A DNA stretch of 64,000 nucleotides from Novipirellula artificiosorum. Lineage in GTDB: Bacteria; Planctomycetota; Planctomycetia; Pirellulales; Pirellulaceae. This document shows, in pieces, positions 18,458 through 27,189 of the stretch. Position numbers and translations under genes: made by a program. The notes under the pieces were generated by a model. The model saw nothing but the letters and a program-made list of their open reading frames with translations, was not told the DNA's origin and made no database searches. Within the stretch, counting starts at the first letter, position 1, and every line of letters begins with the position of its first letter. The stretch covers positions 372,001 to 436,000 of the forward strand of contig NZ_SJPV01000004.1 of the NCBI RefSeq assembly GCF_007860135.1, given 5' to 3'.

Positions 18458-19542
18458 ACGAGAACCGAAGAACGCTTTTACTCGCGGCTGGTGCCGGAGC
18501 CATCGTGCTGATGTATTTTGCCGATGCCGGTTATCGTTCCTTCATCGAGGTGCCGACCAAGCGATTGGAGGTCGAATTGAAGGCGGTTGAAGGCAAGATT
18601 CAAGATGCAAACACTTCTCAGATTACGGGAAGACGTTTGGCGAACCAATTGGAGGCTTGCGCCGCTCGAGCACTTCCCTACAATCCCGTGTTAGCTCGAT
18701 CACGCTATCAAGATTGGTTGTTGAAGCTGGTCGAACAACACAAGATGGAGTCCGCCTCGGTTGACGCCGAGACACCACGCCCCATTGAAATACGATCCCG
18801 ATTGTCGAAGAGAAAGTCGAGACTCGTGGGCCATCAAATTGGCTTCACGCTGAGGGCACGAACGACGTTGAACCGGTTGACCGATTTCCTTCATGACTTT
18901 CATCGCTCGGCACAACTGCACAAGATCCGTAGTTTCTCGTTGTCACCGCTTGTCAATGGCAACCAGCTGGATTTGAATTTGTCGATCGAGACACTGTCGC
19001 TTGAAGCGACAGAGCGCGAAGGCGGATTATCGATGTTGGTTCGCAACGAACAGAGTTTTCCGCCACGAGAGCAGTTCAATGAATTTGTCAATCGCAACTT
19101 GTTTGCCAAAGGGTTTTCGAAATCGCTAGGCCAAGTTCGACTGAACGCGATCACACAGAATCGATCCGGAGAGCAAGAGGGATGGTTTTCCGTGGGTTCG
19201 CCACCGCGAACGCAAATCGTCGCTGAGGGGGAAACGTTGGATCTTCCGCTACACACGGTCACGGTCAAGACGTTTCACGAGGATCGAGTGAATTTGTTGG
19301 TGAACGAGTTCGATTGTTGGATTACGCTAGGTGAAACCCTGGGAGATGTGTTGGGCAATCCCACGACGGACACCGTCGCGACCTCGTCCAATGAGATGAC
19401 GCTCGATGGATCCGTGCCACTTGACCACTCGCCTAACGAAACCACCGTCCCAGGCGAAACCGGTTCAAGTGAAACGGTGATCAGTGAAACCGCGTTGAGT
19501 GATAGCGAGCAAACGAATGATCAGACAGCGAACGATTTCTAA
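18454..19542 (+). CDS. gspM: GspM/PilO-like inner-membrane protein
   Basis: A 362-residue bitopic protein with a short cytoplasmic N-terminus, one transmembrane helix (about residues 7-24, ending YFADAGYRSF), a coiled-coil stretch and a PilO/GspM-like domain (SASVDAETPRP then HQIGFTLRARTTLNRLTDFLHDFH). The C-terminal half (from about residue 200) is extra, with a PDZ-linker-like VNLLVNEFDCWITLGETLGD segment and a Ser/Thr/Glu-rich tail. Its position after the GspL-like gene with an ATGA overlap supports the assignment more than sequence identity does, since GspM is poorly conserved. Confidence 0.7.
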   Translation: MNENRRTLLLAAGAGAIVLMYFADAGYRSFIEVPTKRLEVELKAVEGKIQDANTSQITGRRLANQLEACAARALPYNPVLARSRYQDWLLKLVEQHKMESASVDAETPRPIEIRSRLSKRKSRLVGHQIGFTLRARTTLNRLTDFLHDFHRSAQLHKIRSFSLSPLVNGNQLDLNLSIETLSLEATEREGGLSMLVRNEQSFPPREQFNEFVNRNLFAKGFSKSLGQVRLNAITQNRSGEQEGWFSVGSPPRTQIVAEGETLDLPLHTVTVKTFHEDRVNLLVNEFDCWITLGETLGDVLGNPTTDTVATSSNEMTLDGSVPLDHSPNETTVPGETGSSETVISETALSDSEQTNDQTANDF

Positions 19543-19546
19543 CATC

Positions 19547-20164
19547 ATGCGGGTCATGCTATTCCTGGCGATCAGCCTATTGGCTTCGAATGCCGAGGCA
19601 CAGTTGTTTGGTGCACGAACGCTCGGGCAACCCTTGACTCGCCGTCCAAATAGCCGCAATGTCGCCCCCGCTGAAATTGAGTCTGCGGGAGTTGTGGAAG
19701 GGGATGAGCGTTTTCTCAGAGACAATCGGTCGCGAAATGACTTCGTGGGATCCAACCGTGGTGCGTTGCAGGGGTTTGTCGGAAGCGAACAAGCCATAGG
19801 CGTGGGACGTGTACGCACCTCCGTCGAATCTCTCCGTGACCCGCCTGATCTTTCTACCCAAATCAACCGCCCGCTACCGCGACTGCGCCGCGGCACCATG
19901 TATTACCCTCGGTTGTCGATCGATGGATTTGATTTATCAAGCAAGTCGTTTGCAGCAACGGTTGTTTCGAAACGAGACATCAAGTTACAGTCGCTGCTGA
20001 CACAAACGGCTGGATCGAACATTCAGATCGAACATCAGGGCGACCGCACCATTCTACGTGGTTCGGTGGCATCGGAGCAGATGGCCGAGAAACTCCGAAT
20101 CCTGGCGTCCTTCGAGCCACACATTCATCAGATCGAAAGCCAATTGACGATTGCCAATCGTTAA
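19547..20164 (+). CDS. Exported BON-like domain protein closing the gsp operon
   Basis: A 205-residue protein from the ATG at 19547, four bases after gspM, chosen because it starts a signal peptide ending SNAEA before QLFG. An upstream GTG at 19499 and ATG at 19517 are in frame but would bury the leader. The middle is rich in Arg and Asn. The last 60 residues (IEHQGDRTILRGSVASEQ then IHQIESQLTIAN) look like a BON domain, a small periplasmic or outer-membrane binding fold. Its place at the end of the operon suggests it helps localise or anchor the apparatus, which is inference. Confidence 0.75.
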   Translation: MRVMLFLAISLLASNAEAQLFGARTLGQPLTRRPNSRNVAPAEIESAGVVEGDERFLRDNRSRNDFVGSNRGALQGFVGSEQAIGVGRVRTSVESLRDPPDLSTQINRPLPRLRRGTMYYPRLSIDGFDLSSKSFAATVVSKRDIKLQSLLTQTAGSNIQIEHQGDRTILRGSVASEQMAEKLRILASFEPHIHQIESQLTIANR

Positions 20165-20210
20165 GCAGCAAAGCCCTTCCGGTTCGCCTGAGCAAACCAA
20201 ACGAGGGCGC

Positions 20211-20238
20211 GTCACCGACCGGCAAGCCGGTCGGTGAC
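20211..20238. terminator. Hairpin between convergent gsp operon and EF-G paralogue
   Basis: A perfect 13-bp inverted repeat (GTCACCGACCGGC and its complement) with a two-base loop lies 47 bases past the BON-protein stop and 47 bases before the end of the convergent gene. It lacks a T-run on either side, so it may act as a bidirectional, possibly factor-assisted terminator or RNA-stabilising hairpin. Confidence 0.65.
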
Positions 20239-20285
20239 ATTCTCGATTCGCGTGGTTTCTCGCTTCACTTGCGAAGCGAACGCCA

Positions 20286-22388
20286 CTAGGCAGAGGTTTC
20301 TTCCAACTCTTCTTTGGCCGATTCCATCAACTGTCGTTGCACGTCCGCCGGCATGGTTTCGTAGTGGCTGAAGCTGATCGTATAGCTTCCTTGGCCACCG
20401 GTGACACTGCTAAGCGTCCGGTTGTAATGCCCAACCGATCGTAGCGGAACTTCACAGTCGATCGAATGGATCCCGCCACGCATCGCGGTGCTGCCGAGCA
20501 CGCGGCCGCCACGACTGCTCATGTCGCTATAAATGTCCCCCACCGAATCCTCAGGGGCGAGAACATTCAAATGGACGACCGGTTCAAGCAGCGCCGGCTT
20601 GGCGTTTCGGAACACATCGCGGAAGCATAAACTACCCGCCATTTTGAAGGCCGCTTCGCTGCTGTCGACAGGATGGTGTTTCCCGAAATGGACTTCCACG
20701 GCGACATCTTGAATCGTATGCCCGGCAATGACGCCACGGGCCATCCGTTCGATAAATCCTTTTTCGATGGCAGGCATGAAGTTCCCGGGAATCACACCGC
20801 CGACGACGGAGTCGACCCATAGGAAATTGTTCTCGGGATGATGGTGATAAGACTTCAAGTTCGGGAAGCGAGCCTTGACGGCGAACGATTCGATGTCGGT
20901 CCCTCGCGGCAACGGCATCATACGAATGTGGACTTCGCCGAATTGCCCCCGACCGCCACTTTGTTTCTTGTGGCGATAGGAACCTTCGGCGGAGGTCGTG
21001 ATGGTTTCGCGGTAGGGAATGCAAGGGTCATGAGTTTCGATTTCGATCTTGTCCCGGCGTGCCAAGCGTTCGCGAAGCATCTGCAAATGCAACTCGCTCA
21101 TCCCCGTCATCACCATCTCGCTGGTTTGCGGGTCACGTGACATTTTCAACGTCTGGTCTTCTTCGGTCAATTTGTGCATCGCCGTGGAAAGCTTGTTTTC
21201 GTCCCCACGTTTGGTCGGCGATATTGCAACGCCAACCATCGGTTCGGGATATTCGATCGCCGGCAGCTCGAACGTTCCAATCGAGGTTCCCACATGCAGG
21301 TCCTCCATTTTCGCGACCGCCACGATCTGACCTGCCGAGGCGGAATCGATCGCTTCGGTCTGTTCACCTTGGACCTTCATGACAGCGTTGAGCTTAATGT
21401 CTTTTCGAGCTCCGCTGACATGAACGGCCTGATCCTTGGACAGGCTGCCGCCAAAGATGCGAACGTAACTGAGTTTTTGCACGAAGGGATCGACCCGGAC
21501 CTTAAACACTTGAGCCGAAAGGGGGCCATCTGCAGATTGATCGAGCGTGACGACTTCCCCGTTTTCGTCTTTCGCGGTCCGTTGAATCTCATCCGGAGCA
21601 GGAGTGATTTCGTCGAGTAAATCGATCAGTTCTTTGAGGCCGATCCCCTCTGTTGCGGACACGCAGAGCAACGGAATCGCATCGCCGCTGATGACGGCTT
21701 TTCGAAGCAGTTCTTTGATCGATGGGACATCGGGCATGTTGCCTTCGAGGTACTGTTCCATCAAGGCTTCGTCCGATTCGACCAGCTCTTCAACCAACTG
21801 CTCGTGGGCGTGGGCAACGTTGACGACGGCTGCTTTGGCTTCGATCGGCAACTCCACCGCTGAGGCAACCGATTTGAAGGATTCGCCTTGTCCAATTGGA
21901 ATCTGCAGCGGGATCACGCCGGCCCCCCATGTTTCCTGGCACTGCTGGACAAGCGTTTTGAAGTCCGCTTGGGCGTCGTCCATCTTGGTGATGACGATGA
22001 TTCGCGCGATGCCATGCTTGGCCGCTTCGTCCATGGCTCGACGTGAGTTCATTTGGATGCCGCTGTGGGCATCAATGCAAACCACGGCAGCTTCGACTGC
22101 GGCCATGGCGCCAATCATCCCGCTGATAAAATCGGGATAGCCGGGTGTGTCGATGAGATCGAATTCGTTTTCGCCATGCTTCAGACGGACGACGGCAGAT
22201 TCAATCGAATGATTGTGAGCTTTTTCTTCAGGCTCGAAATCGCAGATGCTGGTGCCGTTGCTCACATCGGGATTGCCGGGAACGGCTTGAGTTTCGGCCA
22301 GCAAGCGATCAACCAGTGTGGTCTTGCCGGCCGATGCGTGACCACATATTGCGAGGTTCCTCCAGCGAAGGTCCGAAGTACGTGCCAT
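20286..22388 (-). CDS. Elongation factor G-like GTPase (EF-G paralogue)
   Basis: A 700-residue translational GTPase. The P-loop GHASAGKT sits at residues 16-23, G3 is DTPGYPDF and G4 is TKMD instead of the NKMD of true EF-G. The switch I region reads CDFEPEEKAHNHSIES, lacking the RGITI of canonical EF-G, and matches the EF-G-like/FusA2 group. All five EF-G domains appear present, including domain IV with YRHKKQSGGRGQFGEV and the C-terminal domain with GSTAMRGGIHSIDCEVPL. Paralogues of this type lack clear translocase activity in bacteria where studied, so a ribosome-associated accessory role is likely rather than translocation. The gene is single, with no operon partner. Confidence 0.9.
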   Translation of the reverse strand: MARTSDLRWRNLAICGHASAGKTTLVDRLLAETQAVPGNPDVSNGTSICDFEPEEKAHNHSIESAVVRLKHGENEFDLIDTPGYPDFISGMIGAMAAVEAAVVCIDAHSGIQMNSRRAMDEAAKHGIARIIVITKMDDAQADFKTLVQQCQETWGAGVIPLQIPIGQGESFKSVASAVELPIEAKAAVVNVAHAHEQLVEELVESDEALMEQYLEGNMPDVPSIKELLRKAVISGDAIPLLCVSATEGIGLKELIDLLDEITPAPDEIQRTAKDENGEVVTLDQSADGPLSAQVFKVRVDPFVQKLSYVRIFGGSLSKDQAVHVSGARKDIKLNAVMKVQGEQTEAIDSASAGQIVAVAKMEDLHVGTSIGTFELPAIEYPEPMVGVAISPTKRGDENKLSTAMHKLTEEDQTLKMSRDPQTSEMVMTGMSELHLQMLRERLARRDKIEIETHDPCIPYRETITTSAEGSYRHKKQSGGRGQFGEVHIRMMPLPRGTDIESFAVKARFPNLKSYHHHPENNFLWVDSVVGGVIPGNFMPAIEKGFIERMARGVIAGHTIQDVAVEVHFGKHHPVDSSEAAFKMAGSLCFRDVFRNAKPALLEPVVHLNVLAPEDSVGDIYSDMSSRGGRVLGSTAMRGGIHSIDCEVPLRSVGHYNRTLSSVTGGQGSYTISFSHYETMPADVQRQLMESAKEELEETSA

Positions 22389-22693
22389 CAGAAAGACTCC
22401 TTAAAGAACAGACCCGGCGACGGTTCAGCTAACCACCAAGGTTGACTGGAGCCACCGAGCGAAGACGAAGCGTCTAATTTAGAGCCCTTGCGCCAGAAAA
22501 GCAAAGGCACTATCGGCCTGTGACACTATGCCGCATCCCCGACAGACGTTCCTTTTCGCATTTCGTCGTGAGGTCGCTTCCCACCAGCCCTCCTATGGGT
22601 GGCCGGTATGAGCTGACCCCACGCTCCGCCCTCGAAAAAAGCTCGAAAAAGAACTGCTCTCGAGAGAAGAGGGTATCCCAATCGAAACCCTCG
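22389..22693. other. Intergenic gap
   Basis: About 305 bases upstream of the EF-G paralogue and downstream of the next minus-strand gene. It should hold the EF-G paralogue promoter. I see no gene, no strong hairpin and no repeat in it. Confidence 0.5.
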
Positions 22694-23470
22694 CTAGTCG
22701 GGCTGGCGGATCCAGAAGCGCTCACGCTCAGGGGACGGTGACTTAGAAACCGGCAAGATCGGATCGGTATTGGCGACCGACGCGTTGGTTGCCGAAGTCG
22801 CTGAAGGATTGGCACTGGCGCTAGCCAATTGGGCATTCGGTTTCGAATGCGAATCGGGAATGACTCGACCAATCTCGTGTCCCCCATCTCGTGACGGCTC
22901 GCTAGACGTCACCGCGACCGACGGTGGCGACACCGTCAGCCCCATGGGCTGCATTTTTGCGATTCCGTCACGGGGTGCTGCTGCTAGTTGCTCTCTCTTT
23001 TCAAAGACCGATGCGGTCGCGTTGAATCGCTCTTCGACGATTCCTGGTCGCGTCAATGGAACCGCCAGGTCTTCGTAGGTCAGCGGCTTGGTCGTTTCCT
23101 GTCGTTTGGCTGGCTCGTATCGTTGGTTCCATGCGAAAGCGGGGGTTGATGGATCCGAGACACCATCGAGCGCCTGCATCTCCGCCTCCAATTGGGCAAC
23201 GGGGTCGATTCCGGCTTGGGCCGATGCAGCCATGATCCCGTCGTCGACCGCGGAGTTGGACGCAACCGAGGGCGAAACGGAACCGGCGGTGTAGGGATCG
23301 TTGGTGAACGTACTGGTCTCGAGGCTTGTACGAGCAGCGAGACTCGGCTTCGGAACCACGATTTTCCTCGACTCGGGCAATCGTTCGGGCGTTGAGGGGG
23401 GCCGGCGAAACGGCAGAGCGGCAAGAGTGCCAGCCGAAACGATCAGCACGCCAAGGGTAAGATTTCGCAA
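22694..23470 (-). CDS. Hypothetical Pro/Ser/Ala-rich exported protein
   Basis: A 258-residue protein of unknown function, starting at a TTG (23470). The N-terminus is a short signal or anchor helix (LTLGVLIVSAGTLAALPF) followed by a low-complexity region rich in Ser, Pro, Ala and Thr with no recognisable fold. Conserved-looking islands are TYEDLAVPL and the C-terminal SPERERFWIRQPD. Minus-strand coding is favoured over the several opposing short frames by the leader and by the even composition. The start is uncertain because no ATG is available. Confidence 0.55.
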   Translation of the reverse strand: MRNLTLGVLIVSAGTLAALPFRRPPSTPERLPESRKIVVPKPSLAARTSLETSTFTNDPYTAGSVSPSVASNSAVDDGIMAASAQAGIDPVAQLEAEMQALDGVSDPSTPAFAWNQRYEPAKRQETTKPLTYEDLAVPLTRPGIVEERFNATASVFEKREQLAAAPRDGIAKMQPMGLTVSPPSVAVTSSEPSRDGGHEIGRVIPDSHSKPNAQLASASANPSATSATNASVANTDPILPVSKSPSPERERFWIRQPD

Positions 23471-23778
23471 GGGTCGAGCTCACAAACGAGAGTGGTTAAT
23501 CAGGAAACCGCCAGCTTCGTCCGTGAAACCTTGGCAAGAACCGACAGATCGATCCTCTCCGAAAGGTGCATCTTGCAGTAGTCAGGGTTCGGCAGGGCGG
23601 GGGGCAAAGATGCAGCTCGATTTGAAAAAAATCAGAATCTCCTTCTCTTTCCACCGCCGCTGGCCCCTACGTCTTTCCCTGTTTGCCTGATACGATTTGC
23701 CGCACCGGCTGACCGGTCGGAATCGACCGGCTGGGGGAGTCCGTGAATGAGTTACTTCTTCTTTAATGTAATAGGGCT
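23471..23778. other. Divergent intergenic region upstream of ychF
   Basis: About 308 bases between divergent genes, so both promoters should be here. It contains a short perfect hairpin at 23713-23730 (CCGGTCG stem, four-base loop) about 50 bases before ychF, which could be a regulatory or stability element. Nothing else stands out. Confidence 0.5.
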
Positions 23779-24870
23779 ATGGAAGCTGGAATCGTTGGTT
23801 TGCCAAATGTTGGCAAAAGTACGCTGTTTAACGCCTTGACCTGCTCCCGAGCGGCGCAGAGTGAAAATTATCCGTTTTGTACGATTGAACCGAATGAAGG
23901 GATTGTCAGTGTTCCCGACGACCGACTGAGTCGGATCACCCACTACATCACGCCTCAGAAAACGATCCCGGCGATGTTGAAGTTGGTGGACATCGCGGGG
24001 ATCGTCAAAGGAGCGAGCGAAGGACAAGGCTTAGGGAACAAATTCCTGAGCCACATCCGCCAAGTGGATGCGATTGTTCAAGTCGTTCGCTGTTTCGAAG
24101 ATCCCGATGTGACGCATGTCTCGGGATCGGTGGATCCGTTGTCGGATATCGACACGATCGAAACCGAATTGATGTTGGCAGATATCCAAACGCTTGAAAA
24201 CTCACTCGCCAAAGCCCAGCGGTCCGCCCGCAGCGGTGACAAGGAAGCGAAACTCCGTGTTTCCGCGATCGAGAAATGCAACGAGCACTTGGCAAACGAC
24301 CAACCGCTGCGAACGCTGAAGTTACCCGAAGCCGAGGCGGACGCTATTTCGAGCTACGGCCTGATGACCGCGAAACCGGTACTGTACGTGGCTAACGTTG
24401 ACGAGAATGACTTGCAGGGCGACGATCCGCTGGTCAGGAAAGTACGTGAATACGCCGAGTCGTCTGGGGCGAGCGTGGTTTGTGTCTGTGCAAAGCTTGA
24501 GGCCGAAATCGCCGAACTGGAAGAACCCGATCGCAGTGAGATGTTATCGGACCTTGGCTTGACCGAACCGGCACTCAACCAGATTGCTCGCGAAGCCTAC
24601 CGGACCCTCGGACTACAAAGCTACTTCACCGCTGGCGAGAAGGAGGTCCGCGCATGGCCGGTCCCGATCGGTGCCACCGCACCCCAAGCCGCCGGTGTGA
24701 TCCACAGCGATTTTGAGCGTGGCTTCATCCGTGTCGAAATCTATTCTCTTGACGACTTGGAAAACTACAAAAGCGAGAAAGAGATTCGCCAAGCCGGAAA
24801 ACTGCGAATCGAAGGCAAGGCGTACATCATGCAAGATGGCGATATTTGTCATTTCCTCTTCAACGTTTAG
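23779..24870 (+). CDS. ychF: Ribosome-binding ATPase YchF (Obg family)
   Basis: A 363-residue P-loop protein with the family opening [14 protein letters not shown] (P-loop at residues 7-15) and the switch motif [18 protein letters not shown]. YchF binds ATP rather than GTP because of a changed G4 motif; here the site reads VANVDEND, matching the N-x-x-E type. A coiled-coil insert (residues about 130-175) and the C-terminal TGS domain (from about 280, with [19 protein letters not shown]) complete the fold. YchF associates with ribosomes and affects stress-related translation. The length is exactly that of the family. Confidence 0.97.
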   Translation: MEAGIVGLPNVGKSTLFNALTCSRAAQSENYPFCTIEPNEGIVSVPDDRLSRITHYITPQKTIPAMLKLVDIAGIVKGASEGQGLGNKFLSHIRQVDAIVQVVRCFEDPDVTHVSGSVDPLSDIDTIETELMLADIQTLENSLAKAQRSARSGDKEAKLRVSAIEKCNEHLANDQPLRTLKLPEAEADAISSYGLMTAKPVLYVANVDENDLQGDDPLVRKVREYAESSGASVVCVCAKLEAEIAELEEPDRSEMLSDLGLTEPALNQIAREAYRTLGLQSYFTAGEKEVRAWPVPIGATAPQAAGVIHSDFERGFIRVEIYSLDDLENYKSEKEIRQAGKLRIEGKAYIMQDGDICHFLFNV

Positions 24871-24902
24871 GCCTTTTCCGTTTCACTCCTCCAGAGAACT
24901 TC

Positions 24903-25493
24903 ATGAACAAAATGTTGATACCCATCCTTTTTGCCCTTGGGACCGCAGCCTTCTGGGGCTGCTATGGCCCCGCGATTGGCAACGCACAAACACCTCGCGG
25001 TCTCGATGGTCGTCCCATGCTTCCCCCCGAAGGCTGGACGCCTTTCAAACCTTACGTCTTCATCGGCATCGCCTACTTGGTGATTGCGATCGCGGGTGGC
25101 TTGGTGATGATGAAGGTCAAAGGTGACACGTTTAGTTACAGCGGGGCGCATTTTGCCACGGCCAAGTGGGGTTTCCTCGCGGGAACACTTGGTGCCGGCG
25201 GAGCCTTGTGCTTGACCACGGCGATGATGACCAGCCGCGGTAATGCGCTGCTGGTGATGCCGATCGTCTTCGGCGGCGCCGTATCGATCACGGCACTGGT
25301 GTCCGTTTTGCGACTGCATGCTGCGACGGTGGTCAGTCCGATGTTGTGGATCGGGATGCTCGTGACGGTCTTTGGCGTCATCATTGTCGCACGAAATACC
25401 CCGCATGGTCACGTTGTCCCTGCGAAGCCAGACGTGTCAAACGCTGTCGAAACGGACCCGCATCGCACCGCGGCCGAGGACCCGCTCACGTGA
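24903..25493 (+). CDS. Conserved membrane protein, DMT-like
   Basis: A 196-residue protein from the ATG at 24903, 33 bases after ychF. It begins with a hydrophobic segment (LIPILFALGTAAFWGCYGPAIG), has a short periplasmic loop with TPRGLDGRPMLPPEGW and then four more hydrophobic helices, including the strongly apolar FLAGTLGAGGALCLTTAMM. The pattern resembles half of a drug/metabolite-type transporter. The substrate cannot be told. The final TGA overlaps a GTG that starts the next frame, so the two genes are likely co-translated. Confidence 0.75.
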   Translation: MNKMLIPILFALGTAAFWGCYGPAIGNAQTPRGLDGRPMLPPEGWTPFKPYVFIGIAYLVIAIAGGLVMMKVKGDTFSYSGAHFATAKWGFLAGTLGAGGALCLTTAMMTSRGNALLVMPIVFGGAVSITALVSVLRLHAATVVSPMLWIGMLVTVFGVIIVARNTPHGHVVPAKPDVSNAVETDPHRTAAEDPLT

Positions 25494-25852
25494 CGACGAC
25501 GAGCGAGCCGCTGGACCCCATGAGTCGCGTGCATGCCATTGATGCTCAACTCACTCATGTTTGGATGGTCCGCACGTTTTTGAAACATGCGGATGAGTCC
25601 GAGGATGATGAGGACCTGCGGCAAATCGTTCGAGATTTGTACGATGTCTTATTAGCTTTCGGCCCGATTGAGGAGGTCCGAGCCGAAAGAGATTATCTGA
25701 AGGTCGCCAAGAAAAAACTGTCGAAGCTAAGAAAAGCGACAGAGTTCTATGTGGCAATTCAGCCGGAGGTGAGTGGACATACCAATTTTGCCATGGCTGC
25801 CCGATCGTTGCGAACCGCAGTCGACAGGATCATCGCAATTCTGAACGAATAA
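25490..25852 (+). CDS. Conserved hypothetical small helical protein
   Basis: A 120-residue soluble protein beginning at a GTG that overlaps the stop of the preceding membrane-protein gene by four bases; an alternative ATG lies at 25520. It is charged and predicted helical (ESEDDEDLRQIVRDLYDVLLAF, then RAERDYLKVAKKKLSKLRKA). No motif is recognised. Its last 23 bases overlap the 3' end of the convergent sulfatase-like gene. Confidence 0.7.
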   Translation: MTTTSEPLDPMSRVHAIDAQLTHVWMVRTFLKHADESEDDEDLRQIVRDLYDVLLAFGPIEEVRAERDYLKVAKKKLSKLRKATEFYVAIQPEVSGHTNFAMAARSLRTAVDRIIAILNE

Positions 25853-27065
25853 GCTCTTCAAGCTGAGCGGTGATATCGGGTCTGAGTCGACTGACATTGT
25901 TCTGGTCATCCACATCATCTGGCTTCAAAAACAGCTTCGGCCCGCCTTCCTGCTGGTCTTGAACCAAGTACCATCGCGCCGTGGTGATTGCGGTCATGCT
26001 TGAATCGGATTGAGTGATCACATACGGATGAAAATCATCGCTGTCTTGAGCCCACTGCGACGGTGAGATCAAAGGACCATCCGATTGGCACAGCTGGCGG
26101 AGCAAACGCGGCAATTCACTCGCGTTGGCAACCACGGCACTTCGGATTGGCCCGCCAAACATCTCGCTCTTGCTCCCCGCCGTCGCTTGTTGAATCAACA
26201 GCGGGATTCGGTGATGGCAACTTCGTAACGGACCGGATTCGGTACCGATCCAGCCGTTTTGGCCCAAACTGAACCCGCTTGCTCCGACGATCACGATCGT
26301 CACCGCTTCTGCTTTCTCGGCGAGCGATTCAAGCAGCAAGCCGATCAACCGGTCGAGTAATTGGATCTGGCATCCGTAGGTTCGCATCCAGGACACGACA
26401 AGGTCAGGATGGGCATCCTCTGGCAGCGGAAAGGGAGAGATGTCGACCAGGTCAAACATCCAGGGTGGGGCCGGTTGTCCCTTGTCGGTCGGGTCTTCTT
26501 CGTCATCCAAATCGGCCCCGTCATTGAAATCGGTTTCGTCACGAGGAACCAACCATCGGGGCGCGTCCCAACAACCGGCGAGTGACTGCGTATGCAACCA
26601 AACGCTGCTCCACGGAGCCTCGCTCTCGATACGATCCAGCAACGCCGCAAATAACTCCGCCAAATGTGTCTCTTCGATTTCTTCACAGGGCTGCCGGACA
26701 GGGGCCCCCTCGGCATGAAAGGACGGTGGCTCGATCAGCGTCGAAACAGTAAAGGGTGCATCGATTCCACTCTTCGAAACATCGGGGCAATCCGTGATCA
26801 ATTCGATCGGCCCCCGTTCACGCCACGCCGAAAACCAATCGACAGAGCGTGCGATTTCGCCGGTTTCTGCGGTCTCGGTGCCACACCACCAATTTCGAAG
26901 CACCTCGGTGGGCGAATGGCTTCCAGCAATCATCTGCTCCCAGACGCTTCCCTCGCTGGCGATTCGATCGATCGCGGGAGTCGGATTCCACGACGAACCA
27001 AAACACCCCAACGCGGCTGTCGCCAGCCCTTCGGCGGAAATCACAATCATTTTCTTTTCTGTCAT
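25830..27065 (-). CDS. Degenerate sulfatase-fold protein (likely non-catalytic)
   Basis: A 411-residue protein with the alkaline-phosphatase-superfamily layout of sulfatases: an opening strand MIVISAEGLATAALGCFGS and the TPAIDRIASEGSVWEQ stretch that matches TPNLDRLAAEG. The metal-binding and catalytic residues are gone: the expected D-D after the first strand is AE, the C-x-P-S-R formylglycine motif is replaced by GSHSPTEVL, and the D-H-G metal motif reads GASGF. It is thus a pseudo-sulfatase by inspection. The ATG at 27065 is used; an in-frame GTG at 27071 is possible. It overlaps the convergent upstream gene's end. Planctomycetes carry many sulfatases, and this one may bind rather than cut a substrate. 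Confidence 0.75.
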   Translation of the reverse strand: MTEKKMIVISAEGLATAALGCFGSSWNPTPAIDRIASEGSVWEQMIAGSHSPTEVLRNWWCGTETAETGEIARSVDWFSAWRERGPIELITDCPDVSKSGIDAPFTVSTLIEPPSFHAEGAPVRQPCEEIEETHLAELFAALLDRIESEAPWSSVWLHTQSLAGCWDAPRWLVPRDETDFNDGADLDDEEDPTDKGQPAPPWMFDLVDISPFPLPEDAHPDLVVSWMRTYGCQIQLLDRLIGLLLESLAEKAEAVTIVIVGASGFSLGQNGWIGTESGPLRSCHHRIPLLIQQATAGSKSEMFGGPIRSAVVANASELPRLLRQLCQSDGPLISPSQWAQDSDDFHPYVITQSDSSMTAITTARWYLVQDQQEGGPKLFLKPDDVDDQNNVSRLRPDITAQLEELIRSELR

Positions 27066-27189
27066 GCGCACAATCTGACCGACCCGTCCAATCGGTACAA
27101 GCCGATCAGCTCAGGAAACGGCTTGGCAAGACCCAATTGGTAAAGGGGTGTTTATCGACCGGGTACTCCGTCCTGTGAGCTAGCCTTGG

